Assembly: GCA_027623615.1 (NCBI GenBank)
Contig: JAQBVH010000023.1
Span: 1-12,914, forward strand
Source: Planctomycetota bacterium
GTDB taxonomy: Bacteria; Planctomycetota; UBA1135; GCA-002686595
Length of the DNA stretch: 12,914 nucleotides
Direction: 5' to 3'
The translations under genes were made by a program, and so were the position numbers. Positions 1 to 7,038 of the stretch are shown one piece after another. Within the stretch, counting starts at the first letter, position 1; each line of letters starts with the position of its first letter. A model generated the notes under the pieces. That model saw only the letters and a program-made list of their open reading frames with translations, was not told the DNA's origin and made no database searches.

Positions 1-959
1 TTGTACCACTTGAAATGGAACACCCAGGGCCCTTCGGCGGAGTCATAGTCCACCTGGAACGTGTCGAGCTCGTTGCCCCGTTTCGCGCTGTTCCTCACCG
101 TGCGCTCCGGAGGCGAGATCGACGGGTTCGAGATCGTCTTGTAGAGGTTCTCCCAACCACGCCGTTCCGCGGAGCGCCTGAAGGCCGCGATCTTCTTCGC
201 GGGACCGTTGTCCTCCTTTGCCATGAAGCCCTTGATGCGCTCCTCGTCTCCGGAGTTCCAGGCCTGCGTGAACGCCTCGACGCGATCGTTCAGCCTGGGC
301 GGATTGACGCTGAGCTCGAACACGTACCAGCTCTCCTCGGCCGCCTGCCACTGCCAGGCGAGGAAGACGAACTCGTCCTCTGCCAGCTCGTGCAGGGAGG
401 CTCCGAGCTTGGCATACCGAGCGCCCAGGTCCTTGGTATCAGGAGTCAGCGTCGAGCTGAACTCCTGCGTGCCATCGAGCCAGCCGCGAACCTCCGCGAG
501 GGCCTCGAGCTGGGCCTGGTAGCCGATGCGTCGATCGGGATGGATCATCAGGCCGAGCGCGACGATGTCGCCCCGCGCCCACAGGTCCGCGAAGGTGTCC
601 GCGACCTTGGCCAGGTCGGCCTCCCCCTTGGCCGGGTGCACCGTCGAACGGCCACCGCCCGTGGTCATCCCGGCGCTCTTGTTGCCCAGCGCGAAGTAAG
701 CCGCGCCGCCGAGGACGAGGGCGCCCACCACGACCCACATGGCGATGTTCGGGCCCGGCTTGGCAGGCGCCCGCGTTCGCTCCGAGCTTCTCGTCGCTGA
801 ACGGGTCCCCGCCTCGCGAGCCGGGGTAGTCTTCGGCGCCGCCGTGGCGTCGACGCTGACGGTCCCTCCGCAGGCCTTGCACGGGTACGTCCGGTCGGCA
901 GACGGGACGCGGTACTTCTTGCCGCATCCGTCACACATTGCGCTATGAGTCTCACTCAT
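1..959 (-). CDS. Membrane-anchored zinc-ribbon protein with two tandem NTF2/SnoaL-like modules (C-terminus cut by window edge)
   Basis: The frame is open from ATG at 959 to the left edge, giving 319 visible residues with no stop. Residues 9-30 form a zinc ribbon with four cysteines in two CxxC pairs (C9, C12, C27, C30). A Pro/Ala/Arg/Thr-rich linker follows, then one hydrophobic segment at about 72-91. The remainder is a repeated module with a period of about 107 residues: F123-W127-GD130/131 matches F230-W234-GD237/238, RGW158-160 matches RGW267-269, and W211-YVFEL matches W312-VFHF. The helix start with a WxxGD motif and the beta-rich end resemble NTF2/SnoaL-like folds; this is inference from pattern only. 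The layout (N-terminal zinc ribbon, linker, one membrane helix, soluble domain) is common in planctomycetes. Function is unknown. It is divergent from the SGNH gene, and no clear Shine-Dalgarno precedes the start. Confidence 0.8.
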   Translation of the reverse strand, partial: MSETHSAMCDGCGKKYRVPSADRTYPCKACGGTVSVDATAAPKTTPAREAGTRSATRSSERTRAPAKPGPNIAMWVVVGALVLGGAAYFALGNKSAGMTTGGGRSTVHPAKGEADLAKVADTFADLWARGDIVALGLMIHPDRRIGYQAQLEALAEVRGWLDGTQEFSSTLTPDTKDLGARYAKLGASLHELAEDEFVFLAWQWQAAEESWYVFELSVNPPRLNDRVEAFTQAWNSGDEERIKGFMAKEDNGPAKKIAAFRRSAERRGWENLYKTISNPSISPPERTVRNSAKRGNELDTFQVDYDSAEGPWVFHFKWY

Positions 960-1049
960 GGCATTGGAGTCTAGTCCTAGCGGGCAAGCTCGAATCCGGG
1001 GACCTGCCGGGCCGCCGCCCCGCGGTTAGCATCTGCGCTGCCTGACCCC
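960..1049. promoter_or_regulatory. Divergent intergenic region, presumed to hold both promoters
   Basis: These 90 bp separate two divergently transcribed genes, so promoters for both must lie here or inside the flanking genes. I see no convincing -35/-10 pair, no operator palindrome and no Shine-Dalgarno next to either start. The right half is very GC-rich. The call rests on gene orientation only. Confidence 0.35.
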
Positions 1050-2576
1050 ATGCCCCGCCCCCTCCAATTCCTCGGCCGACAGCTACTCGACCTGCTCCTC
1101 GGTGTCCTCGTCACGGTCGCGATCTTCCTCGTGGTCGAGGGCGCCTTGCGCATCGCGGGCCATGGCGGCGCGGAGGTACGCGCCCCGCGCCACCTCGCGG
1201 CTGGTTTTGACAAGAACGCGCGCATCTTCGAGCCCGACACCGAGGTCGAGGGCGGCTGGCGCAGCCGCTTCTCCCACGCCCAGTCGAAGGAGCTCGCGAT
1301 CCGGCCCAAGGGCGACGCGACCCGCGTGCTGCTCTTCGGCGGCTCGAACACGGCGGGTTTCCCCGCGCGCGTCCTGCAGGACGAGCTGAACGCGAAGAAC
1401 CAGGGCAAGTACGAGGTCGTCAACCTCGGCCGCGCCGGCTACGGCAGCACCCGCGTCGCGATCCTCTTTCGCGAGGCCATCGAGGTCCTCGAGCCCGACC
1501 TCGTCGTCCTCTACTCCGGGCACAACGAGTTCGTCGAGAAGAGCTTCGCGATGGACCTCGAGGCAGCGTGGGACAACGCGCTCGTCGCCAGGCTGGCTGG
1601 CCTGCTCGAGTCGACGGTGACCGGCCGGCTCCTGACCGAGGCCCTGCGCGAAGAACCCGACGACACGGGCGCCTACTCACGCCTCGACCAGTGGGAGGCC
1701 GAGTACCAGAAGTTCGAGCAGGTTCCCAGCGAGCAGACCGCGGCCGTCTGGGACGCCTACGAGGAGAACCTGCGCTACATGTGCGCGCTGGCCGGCGAGC
1801 ACGGGGTTCCGCTGCTCCTGTGCGCGCCGGTCTGGAACCGCTTCTCGGCGCCGCGCATCGACACACCGCACGAGGGTGTCGACGAGGCAGCCATCTCGGC
1901 CGGGCGCAAGCTGCTCGTCCGCGCCCGCAAGAAGTACCCCGCGCAGCTGAAGGCGCTCCTGCCCGAGAAGGACAAGGACCGCGTTCACATCTTCGACTTC
2001 GGCCGCAAGAACACGACGCGCACGGACGGCTCGCGTGAGGAGCCCCTGCCCGGGCTGCGTCCGTCTGTCGGGTGGCTCGAGGCGCAGATCCCGGGCTTCG
2101 AACGTCACCGCCATTGGGAGCCCAAGGTGCGCGCGTGGTACCAGGCCTTGGCCTGGCTCCACGGCGAGCGCAGCGAGGCAGAAGCGCAAGCGCTCGAGGC
2201 GGCCAAGAACCTCCTGGGCCAGACGGCCAAGGAGCTGCCCACCTCGGCGATCGTTACCTACGAGCTGGGCCTCGTGCGCTACGCGCTCGGGGAGCGCGGC
2301 CCGGACGTGACCCAGCTCTTCTGGCGTGCGGCCGAGCTCGACCGTGCGCCGCGCAAGGCCAACCCGTCCAGCAACGCACGCGTCCTCGCGGTCGCCGCGG
2401 ACTTCGACACGGTCACGCTGCACGACTCCGACGCCCGCTTCGTGGAGGGCAGCGCCGACGGCCTCGTCGGTTGGGAGTGGATGGTCGATCACTGCCACAT
2501 CAGCTCGGGCGCCGGCAAGATGCTGATGCAGGACTTCGCGAACGTGCTCGTGACCCTCGGGAGGACGAAGCATTGA
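1050..2576 (+). CDS. Membrane-anchored SGNH/GDSL-type hydrolase with TPR-like insert
   Basis: This 508-aa protein starts with an uncleaved hydrophobic anchor (about residues 11-30), placing the catalytic part outside the cytoplasmic membrane. SGNH blocks are visible in order: block I FGGSN with nucleophile S99; block II glycine in NLGRAGYG (125-132); block III GHNE (157-160) with N159 for the oxyanion hole; and a C-terminal DxxH, D480 and H483, completing the triad. Roughly 350-430 is alanine/leucine-rich helical sequence resembling tetratricopeptide repeats, an insert known in planctomycete members. Such enzymes are esterases, acetylesterases or acyltransferases acting on glycans or lipids; no substrate can be assigned. 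The stop overlaps the start of the following 45-codon gene, so the two are probably co-translated. SGNH hydrolases and DUF5989 peptides are known neighbours, usually together with SxtJ and a carbamoyltransferase, both absent here. Confidence 0.88.
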   Translation: MPRPLQFLGRQLLDLLLGVLVTVAIFLVVEGALRIAGHGGAEVRAPRHLAAGFDKNARIFEPDTEVEGGWRSRFSHAQSKELAIRPKGDATRVLLFGGSNTAGFPARVLQDELNAKNQGKYEVVNLGRAGYGSTRVAILFREAIEVLEPDLVVLYSGHNEFVEKSFAMDLEAAWDNALVARLAGLLESTVTGRLLTEALREEPDDTGAYSRLDQWEAEYQKFEQVPSEQTAAVWDAYEENLRYMCALAGEHGVPLLLCAPVWNRFSAPRIDTPHEGVDEAAISAGRKLLVRARKKYPAQLKALLPEKDKDRVHIFDFGRKNTTRTDGSREEPLPGLRPSVGWLEAQIPGFERHRHWEPKVRAWYQALAWLHGERSEAEAQALEAAKNLLGQTAKELPTSAIVTYELGLVRYALGERGPDVTQLFWRAAELDRAPRKANPSSNARVLAVAADFDTVTLHDSDARFVEGSADGLVGWEWMVDHCHISSGAGKMLMQDFANVLVTLGRTKH

Positions 2577-2710
2577 AGCGCTTGCTGCGTTTCCTCTGGC
2601 GCCACCCGCTGGTGTGGATCGTGCCCGTGCTGACGTACGGCGTGCTGCTGGTCTACCTCGTCCAGAAGCTCGCGAGCGCTCCGCAGGACGCGTTCATCTA
2701 TCGGATCTAG
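2573..2710 (+). CDS. DUF5989-like small membrane protein (45 aa)
   Basis: A 45-residue protein starts with TTG at 2573, overlapping the TGA of the SGNH gene (TTGA arrangement), which implies translational coupling. It has a basic N-terminus (KRLLRFLWRHP), one hydrophobic helix at about 14-32, and an aromatic end, AFIYRI, after an APQD segment. Small proteins annotated DUF5989 share this pattern: FLWR-like start, long hydrophobic helix, then APFIYTLF-like tail. They usually lie beside SxtJ-type membrane proteins and SGNH hydrolases, which supports the call. The role is unknown; a membrane partner of the upstream hydrolase is a reasonable inference. Without accepting the TTG start, the same frame runs back inside the SGNH gene (from 2072), where the sequence is clearly a shadow. 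Automated annotation would easily miss this gene. Confidence 0.72.
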   Translation: MKRLLRFLWRHPLVWIVPVLTYGVLLVYLVQKLASAPQDAFIYRI

Positions 2711-2720
2711 ACGAGCGACC

Positions 2721-2742
2721 GGTCCTCTACTCGACGAGGACC
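2721..2742. terminator. Candidate bidirectional terminator stem
   Basis: A perfect 7-bp inverted repeat (GGTCCTC at 2721-2727, GAGGACC at 2736-2742) with an 8-nt loop lies between two convergent genes and overlaps the last codons of the minus-strand gene. There is no T-tract on either side, so intrinsic termination is uncertain. Confidence 0.3.
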
Positions 2743-3799
2743 AGCTCGCAAGCGACTGCCCAGCGCTCGAGGTACCACTCTTGAGCCACGCGGGATGGTC
2801 CTCCGTCGCTGCCACTATGGCCTGGGCCGCGGAAAGCACCGAGCGGTCCTGGCCCCTCCCTTGCCCAGTCCCGCGGGTCCAGCAGACCCGTGATCCGGTG
2901 CAAGGCGCCGAGCACGACCGCGCGCCGGTGCAGGCTCGCCGTCGGGCGTTCGAGCTCCTCGAGGAGGAACGGGACTGCGGGCATCCCGAGCTCCACGATG
3001 CGGTCCATGCGGCCTTCGAACCGCACGGGTCGCTCCCAGAGTGCGTCGAGCGTACTCCAGACTTTCTCGTCGACCTCAGGCGAGCGCTTCACGACCACCG
3101 GTGTCCACTCCAAGCTCAGGACCTGGCTCTCCGCCACGGGCCTGCATCCCTCGTGCCACGGGTGCGTGAAGAACCGCTCCGCGCTCCCGAACTGGATGCG
3201 GAACGATGTCCGACCGGAGCGGAGGGGGAACTGCAACCGGTCGAGATTGATGTTGGCCACGTCGGGGTCGCCCTCTTTTCGGAGCGCAGGAGCTCGCCCG
3301 CCTCGAGGAGAACTTCGACCGGACCCGTCGACTTGTAGAAGGCGGTCCTCTCGGGCATCCACCCCCAGTCATGGACGGGCCCAGCAGGCTGGGCGCGGAA
3401 GCTCCAGGAGCTCAGGCCGTACCCGCCGACCTCAACGGTGCACGGCAAGTCCTGCTCGTCGACGTTGCGCAGGGTGACCAGGATCTCGGGAAGCTCGGGG
3501 AAGGGCAGCTGCCAACTTCGATCCCCAAGGACTTCGACCTGCACAGGATCCGGCCGCCCCTGCAAGCGCCGCCAGTGCGTGAGGGCTTCGATCGTCGGCA
3601 AGGCGCCGGGGTCCTTGGAGAGCCGGGCACCCGCGACCCCCTTGGGGCACCCGGCTGGAGGGTGGGACTGCGACTGACGCTGGGGCGCGACCTCGGGCTC
3701 CGAACTCTGAGGTACCTCCTCGTCAATCCACACCCATACCGCGGCCAGAACAGCGAGGCTGATGAGGCTGGACAGGACGTTGCCACGCCGCGTGGTCAT
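2727..3799 (-). pseudogene. Membrane-anchored protein with HEAT-like tail, interrupted by a -1 frameshift
   Basis: Two minus-strand frames make one plausible protein of about 357 aa. The first frame starts with ATG at 3799 and carries an N-terminal hydrophobic anchor (about 10-25), a polar Pro/Gln/Ser linker, then a beta-rich domain (about 85-175). Read on unshifted it ends at 3116 in an implausible Ser/Arg-rich tail. The second frame, open from 3362 to the TAG at 2727, continues the beta domain and ends with a helical HEAT-like stretch (GMPAVPFLLEELE, then RRAVVLGALHRITGL) and a final WYLERW. The join is at the AAAA run at 3276-3279: the sequence reads as if one A of five had been lost. No repeat of a classic slippery heptamer is present, so a mutation or sequencing/assembly error is likelier than programmed frameshifting. 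The Shine-Dalgarno is weak. Function is unknown. A gene caller may report either half alone (2727-3362 or 3116-3799). Confidence 0.7.
3275..3281 (-). other. Apparent -1 frameshift site
   Basis: On the minus strand this reads CGAAAAG. The upstream frame ends sensibly with codon GAA at 3280-3278, and the downstream sensible frame resumes with AAA at 3278-3276. One extra A would restore a single continuous reading frame. Confidence 0.65.
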
Positions 3800-3823
3800 G
3801 ACGCCAACCTACAGCAGTACCGA

Positions 3824-3973
3824 GTCAGACGCCCGGTGGCGGGACCGCCGCCACGAAGTGCCGCACCAGGCCCGTCGCCCAGGCCCGGATCCCTGCCCCC
3901 AGACGACGCGCGCGGCACCAACCAGGGTTGGTACGGCACTTCTTGGCGGCGGGACCGCCGCCGGGCGTCTGAC
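3824..3973. repeat. 150-bp palindromic element with 40-bp inverted ends (REP/BIME- or MITE-like)
   Basis: The left end (3824-3863, starting GTCAGACGCCCGG) and the reverse complement of the right end (3934-3973) match at 36 of 40 positions. Each end also contains its own hairpin: 3945-3952 pairs perfectly with 3955-3962 around a 2-nt loop, and 3835-3842 pairs with 3845-3852 with one mismatch. A third small hairpin (3917-3923 with 3926-3932) sits just inside the right end. The spacer of 70 bp has no ORF. Inverted pairs of ~40-nt imperfect palindromes are the hallmark of REP/BIME elements mobilised by RAYT transposases; terminal inverted repeats around a non-coding core also fit a MITE. The element begins 10 bp past the ligase stop codon, so it may also end transcription or protect the operon's 3' end. 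I see no convincing target-site duplication. Confidence 0.75.
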
Positions 3974-3983
3974 ACCGCACGGA

Positions 3984-5075
3984 CTAATAGACGCCCTCGA
4001 TGATCGCTTCCTTGTTCTCACGGAACGGGCTCACCTCGGCCACGCCGTCCCAGGGGTACTGGGGGATGGGCTCGCGGCGGATGGCCTCGTCGCGCTCGAG
4101 GAAGCGCGGCAGGAAGAGCTCCTGGGTGAGCGTGGTCAGCTCGACCCGGCCCCACTCCTCGTAGGGCACGAGCTCGGTCGGGTTCGCCGGATCGACCACG
4201 CGCAGGACGGCACGCGGCTGCGGGGCGTAGTAGGTGATCGAGTAGCGCTCGTCGAGGGGCGCGTGGGCAGCCAATCCCATCAACGTGTTGCCGTAGGTCG
4301 GCACGAAGGCCACGCGACCCTCGAGGACCTCCTCGACGATGAAGCGCGTGGTCTGCGGGTCCATCGTCGTGCCGCCGCAGAAGACGCCCTTCACGCCCGC
4401 GTCGGCGATCGAGGTGCGCTCGGCCATGGCCTCGAGCAGCTTGGGCGTGGTGAACAACGCGTCGACCTTGCGCTTGCGCAGCAGGTTCATGGCCTGGTCG
4501 ACGACGTGGTCCATGTAGGCCTTCGCCTGGGCGCCCTGCCCGCTCGCGATCAGCTTCTTCACCCAACGCGGATCGAGGTCCACGAAGTAGCAGGAGCTGC
4601 CGCGCACGTTGGCCAGGTACTCGATCGCGAGGCGCAGGCGCCGCGGACCGGTCGGGCCGACCATCAGCCAGTACCCGCCCGGCGGGAAGGCGGCGTCGTC
4701 CAGGGTCTCGGAGAACTGGGCGTAGTCGATCTTGTAGTCGTCCCAGCCGACGCGCTGCTTGGGCAGGCCGGTCGTGCCGCCCGTCTCGAAGATCGTGAAG
4801 GGCCGACCGGCGTAGGCGCGCGGGATGAAGCGCTCGTGGGGCTCGGTGCGCAGCAGCTCCCCGTCGAAGTTGGGGAAGCGCAGCAGGTCCGCGAAGCCCT
4901 GCACCTCCTCGCGCGGATCCCAGCCCGCCTGCGCAGCCCAGTCGAGCCAGTGGGGCGTACCGGTGTCCGGCGAGAAGTGCCACGCGACGATCTCGCGCGT
5001 GTGCGCGTCGAGCTGCTGGACCGCTGCCTCTACCGAAGTGGCGCGGGGGGGTGCAGAAGGAAAGACTTCCGGCAT
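3984..5075 (-). CDS. AMP-binding ligase, LuxE/EhpF/PaaK-like, lacking C-terminal subdomain
   Basis: This 363-aa protein has the phosphate-binding loop of the adenylate-forming superfamily (TGGTTGLPK, about 98-106), a core motif PTYGN at about 259-263, and a GRVELTTLTQE strand at about 309-319 followed by PRFLERDEA. Superfamily members activate a carboxylate with ATP to an acyl-adenylate. At 363 aa it stops where the mobile C-terminal lid domain (about 100 residues) would begin; compact members include LuxE acyl-protein synthetases and EhpF-type phenazine-pathway proteins, the closest resemblance I can suggest. Thioester formation may therefore need a partner or not occur. The ATG at 5075 shares one base with the symporter TGA (TGATG) and has GAGGAA six bases upstream, indicating coupled translation. 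As last gene of the operon it probably acts on the imported substrate. Substrate unknown. Confidence 0.8.
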   Translation of the reverse strand: MPEVFPSAPPRATSVEAAVQQLDAHTREIVAWHFSPDTGTPHWLDWAAQAGWDPREEVQGFADLLRFPNFDGELLRTEPHERFIPRAYAGRPFTIFETGGTTGLPKQRVGWDDYKIDYAQFSETLDDAAFPPGGYWLMVGPTGPRRLRLAIEYLANVRGSSCYFVDLDPRWVKKLIASGQGAQAKAYMDHVVDQAMNLLRKRKVDALFTTPKLLEAMAERTSIADAGVKGVFCGGTTMDPQTTRFIVEEVLEGRVAFVPTYGNTLMGLAAHAPLDERYSITYYAPQPRAVLRVVDPANPTELVPYEEWGRVELTTLTQELFLPRFLERDEAIRREPIPQYPWDGVAEVSPFRENKEAIIEGVY

Positions 5076-6733
5076 CAGGCTTCCTCGGGGCGCATGAAGT
5101 AGCGGTCGACCACGTCCTTGGGGGGCGGCTTGGTGAGGAAGGAGACCCCGACCAGGGTCACGACCGAGACGATGAACATGAGCGTGACCGGCATGATGCC
5201 CTCGACCGCCAAGAGGCTATCGCCCTCGCCGCTCATCAGGAAGCTGATCAGGTAGTCCCCGTCGGCTTCCTTCGGGCGGTTGATCAGGCCCTCGTAGAAG
5301 AAGTAGCCCCAGGTCGACATCGTCGCCAGGACGCAGGCGATCGCGCCGGCCTTGGTGACGCGCCGCCAGTAGATCGCGGCGAAGACCAGCGGGAACAGGG
5401 CCGCGAAGCCGCTGAAGCACCAGACCGCGAGGTCGAAGATGTGCGGCGGCGGGAAGAAGGTCAGGCCGTAGACGACGCCGACGATCGCCACGATGAAGAG
5501 GCGCCCCATCAGGATCTTCTGCTTGTCCGTGAACTTGTCCTCGCCCGCGATGTGGATCGCGATGTCGTGGGTGAACATCGTGCCCAGGCAGACGAACTGG
5601 GAGTCCAGGGAGGACATGATCGCCGCCAGGATGCCCGCGGTGAGCAGACCGATGATGACCGGGTCCTTGACCAGCTCCGCGACCATGTTGGACAGCACCG
5701 CGTTCGAGTTGGGCGTCCTGAAGTCAGCGATGCCGGTGGCCCACGTCCCTATCAGGATGCAGGGCACCCACACGATCATGATGAAGATCGGGTGGCAGAC
5801 CACGGACAGCTTGAACGTCTTGGCGCTCTTGGCGGTCAGCCAGTGCTGGAACAGGTGCGGGAACATCCCGACCGAGAGCGGCACCAGGGCGTAGGTCAGG
5901 AACTGCCCGTAGCCGATCCGGTTGGTGCGCGAGAGGTGCTCTGGGTTCCGATCAGCGACCGCCTGGCTCGCGGCCTCCATGCCGCCCAGGGAGTCGGAGA
6001 TCAGCACGAACGCCACCACACCCATGACCATGAAGATGATCGTCTGGAACGCATTGGCCCAGGCCGCGCCGCGGATACCCCCGAAGAAGATGTACCAGAG
6101 CACGACGCCGCAGACGACGAGCCCGGTCAACCAGGCAGGCACGGCTCCGAGGAACACCACGGACTCGTCGATCGGGGTGGCCGGGATGTCGCTGGGTTGG
6201 AAGGTCCCGGGGAACATCCCCTTGGTCATGCCCTTCATCACCGTGCCCGCGCCCAAGAGCCCGATGAGCAGGTACGGGATCACGAGCCCGACCAGCACCG
6301 GGAAGAGCAGGTACCCGAGGAAGTCCGACTGGAAGCGGTCCCTAAAGAACTGGATCTGGGTGACGTAGTTGTTGCGCTTGCCGATGGCCCACAGGCGGAT
6401 GCCGATCAGGAAGAACACGAGCGAGTGGATCAGGGCCGAGGAGCTGGCCATCAGGCCATAGACCCCGATGCCCAGGTCGTAGGACTTGCCCGTCGACCCG
6501 ACCAAGGCGAAGGCGGTCATCGTCGTGCCGAACACGCTCATCAGGAGCAGGAAGCCCCCGATCGAGCGGCCGGCCGCGAAGTAGTCGCTGCTCGTTCCGC
6601 GGAACAGGGCCTTGGTGACGAAGCCCAGGCCCATCAACAGCCCCAGGTAGCCGAGGATGATCCACAGGGGCGTCTTGGAGACGACCGCGACCGCCTCCTG
6701 CATTGCGAACTGCGTAGTCAGGAGAGTGCTCAC
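5075..6733 (-). CDS. Sodium:solute symporter, SSS family
   Basis: A 552-aa polytopic inner-membrane protein with about 13 hydrophobic segments, the usual SSS size. Family marks: SSDYFAAGR at 48-56 before the first core helix, GGIRGAAWANAFQ at 218-230 (the conserved GG.rA..WtD.iQ region), and MSSLDSQF at 373-380, whose serines correspond to the Na2-site helix of vSGLT-like proteins. It imports an organic solute with Na+. The substrate cannot be told; pairing with a small two-helix protein is typical of monocarboxylate- and pantothenate-type members. The start is GTG at 6733 in a GTGA 4-bp overlap with the preceding gene, supported by a strong AGGAGG seven bases upstream. The stop overlaps the ligase start. 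A glutamate-rich cytoplasmic end (PEEA) closes the protein. Confidence 0.92.
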   Translation of the reverse strand: MSTLLTTQFAMQEAVAVVSKTPLWIILGYLGLLMGLGFVTKALFRGTSSDYFAAGRSIGGFLLLMSVFGTTMTAFALVGSTGKSYDLGIGVYGLMASSSALIHSLVFFLIGIRLWAIGKRNNYVTQIQFFRDRFQSDFLGYLLFPVLVGLVIPYLLIGLLGAGTVMKGMTKGMFPGTFQPSDIPATPIDESVVFLGAVPAWLTGLVVCGVVLWYIFFGGIRGAAWANAFQTIIFMVMGVVAFVLISDSLGGMEAASQAVADRNPEHLSRTNRIGYGQFLTYALVPLSVGMFPHLFQHWLTAKSAKTFKLSVVCHPIFIMIVWVPCILIGTWATGIADFRTPNSNAVLSNMVAELVKDPVIIGLLTAGILAAIMSSLDSQFVCLGTMFTHDIAIHIAGEDKFTDKQKILMGRLFIVAIVGVVYGLTFFPPPHIFDLAVWCFSGFAALFPLVFAAIYWRRVTKAGAIACVLATMSTWGYFFYEGLINRPKEADGDYLISFLMSGEGDSLLAVEGIMPVTLMFIVSVVTLVGVSFLTKPPPKDVVDRYFMRPEEA

Positions 6734-7035
6734 AGGGAGTCCTCCTCACCCGAGAAGGGATCGGTCGCCATGCCCGCGGCCTGCTGCAGGGGCATGCCGC
6801 CCTCGGTCGCGGGCGTCGGGGGTGGCTCGTTCGCGTCCGCCCAGGCCTCGATCTCCTTGGGCCAGGCGAAGGTAACCGCCAGGAACCAGACGAGACCGCA
6901 GGCCATCGAGAAGCTGGCGTGGAACGCGAGTCCGATCGGCAGGAAGCCGAACAGGAGCGTCTTATCGTCCCAGAACCAGATGTCGAAATGAACGATCGCC
7001 AGAGCGATGACAAGGAACCAGACGACGTTGCGCAT
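6730..7035 (-). CDS. Small two-helix membrane protein, likely symporter accessory subunit (DUF3311-like)
   Basis: This 101-aa protein has two hydrophobic segments, about 3-18 and 27-58, joined by a short polar turn (FDIWFWDDKT), then a soluble acidic and proline-rich tail. The short helix pair with FGFLPIGLAFH resembles the DUF3311/DUF997-type proteins commonly encoded just before SSS symporters, such as partners of MctP- and PanF-like transporters. The match to DUF3311 itself is by eye and tentative. It starts with ATG at 7035, 3 bp after the propeller stop, and overlaps the symporter GTG by 4 bp. It probably assists assembly or function of the symporter. The 40-residue tail is longer than usual for such partners. 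Confidence 0.75.
   Translation of the reverse strand: MRNVVWFLVIALAIVHFDIWFWDDKTLLFGFLPIGLAFHASFSMACGLVWFLAVTFAWPKEIEAWADANEPPPTPATEGGMPLQQAAGMATDPFSGEEDSL
6741..6746 (-). promoter_or_regulatory. Strong ribosome binding site (AGGAGG) deciding the symporter GTG start
   Basis: On the minus strand AGGAGG lies 7 nt before GTG at 6733. It sits inside the coding sequence of the upstream small membrane protein and supports GTG over a later in-frame start. Confidence 0.7.
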
Positions 7036-7038
7036 GCG

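Noticed and set aside
1677..2573. 298-codon minus-strand open frame opposite the SGNH gene
   Set aside because: The plus strand carries all SGNH blocks in order; the minus product is low-complexity shadow sequence.
3275..3281. Programmed -1 frameshifting at the AAAA run
   Set aside because: No X XXY YYZ heptamer: shifting back puts the P-site tRNA for GAA on CGA. Only four A residues are present and I see no obvious downstream stimulatory stem, so loss of one base is simpler.
3934..3973. Classic Rho-independent terminator for the operon
   Set aside because: The hairpin is strong, but no U-tract follows it on the minus strand, and the element has a matching inverted partner 70 bp away. It may still stop transcription, but that is not its defining feature.
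3762..5102. 446-codon plus-strand open frame over the AMP ligase
   Set aside because: It is antisense to a protein with clear adenylation motifs and runs through the palindromic element. It has no recognisable content.
5051..6991. 646-codon plus-strand open frame rich in Asp, His, Arg and Gln
   Set aside because: It is antisense to the symporter, whose hydrophobic codons read as polar residues on the opposite strand. No fold or motif is visible.
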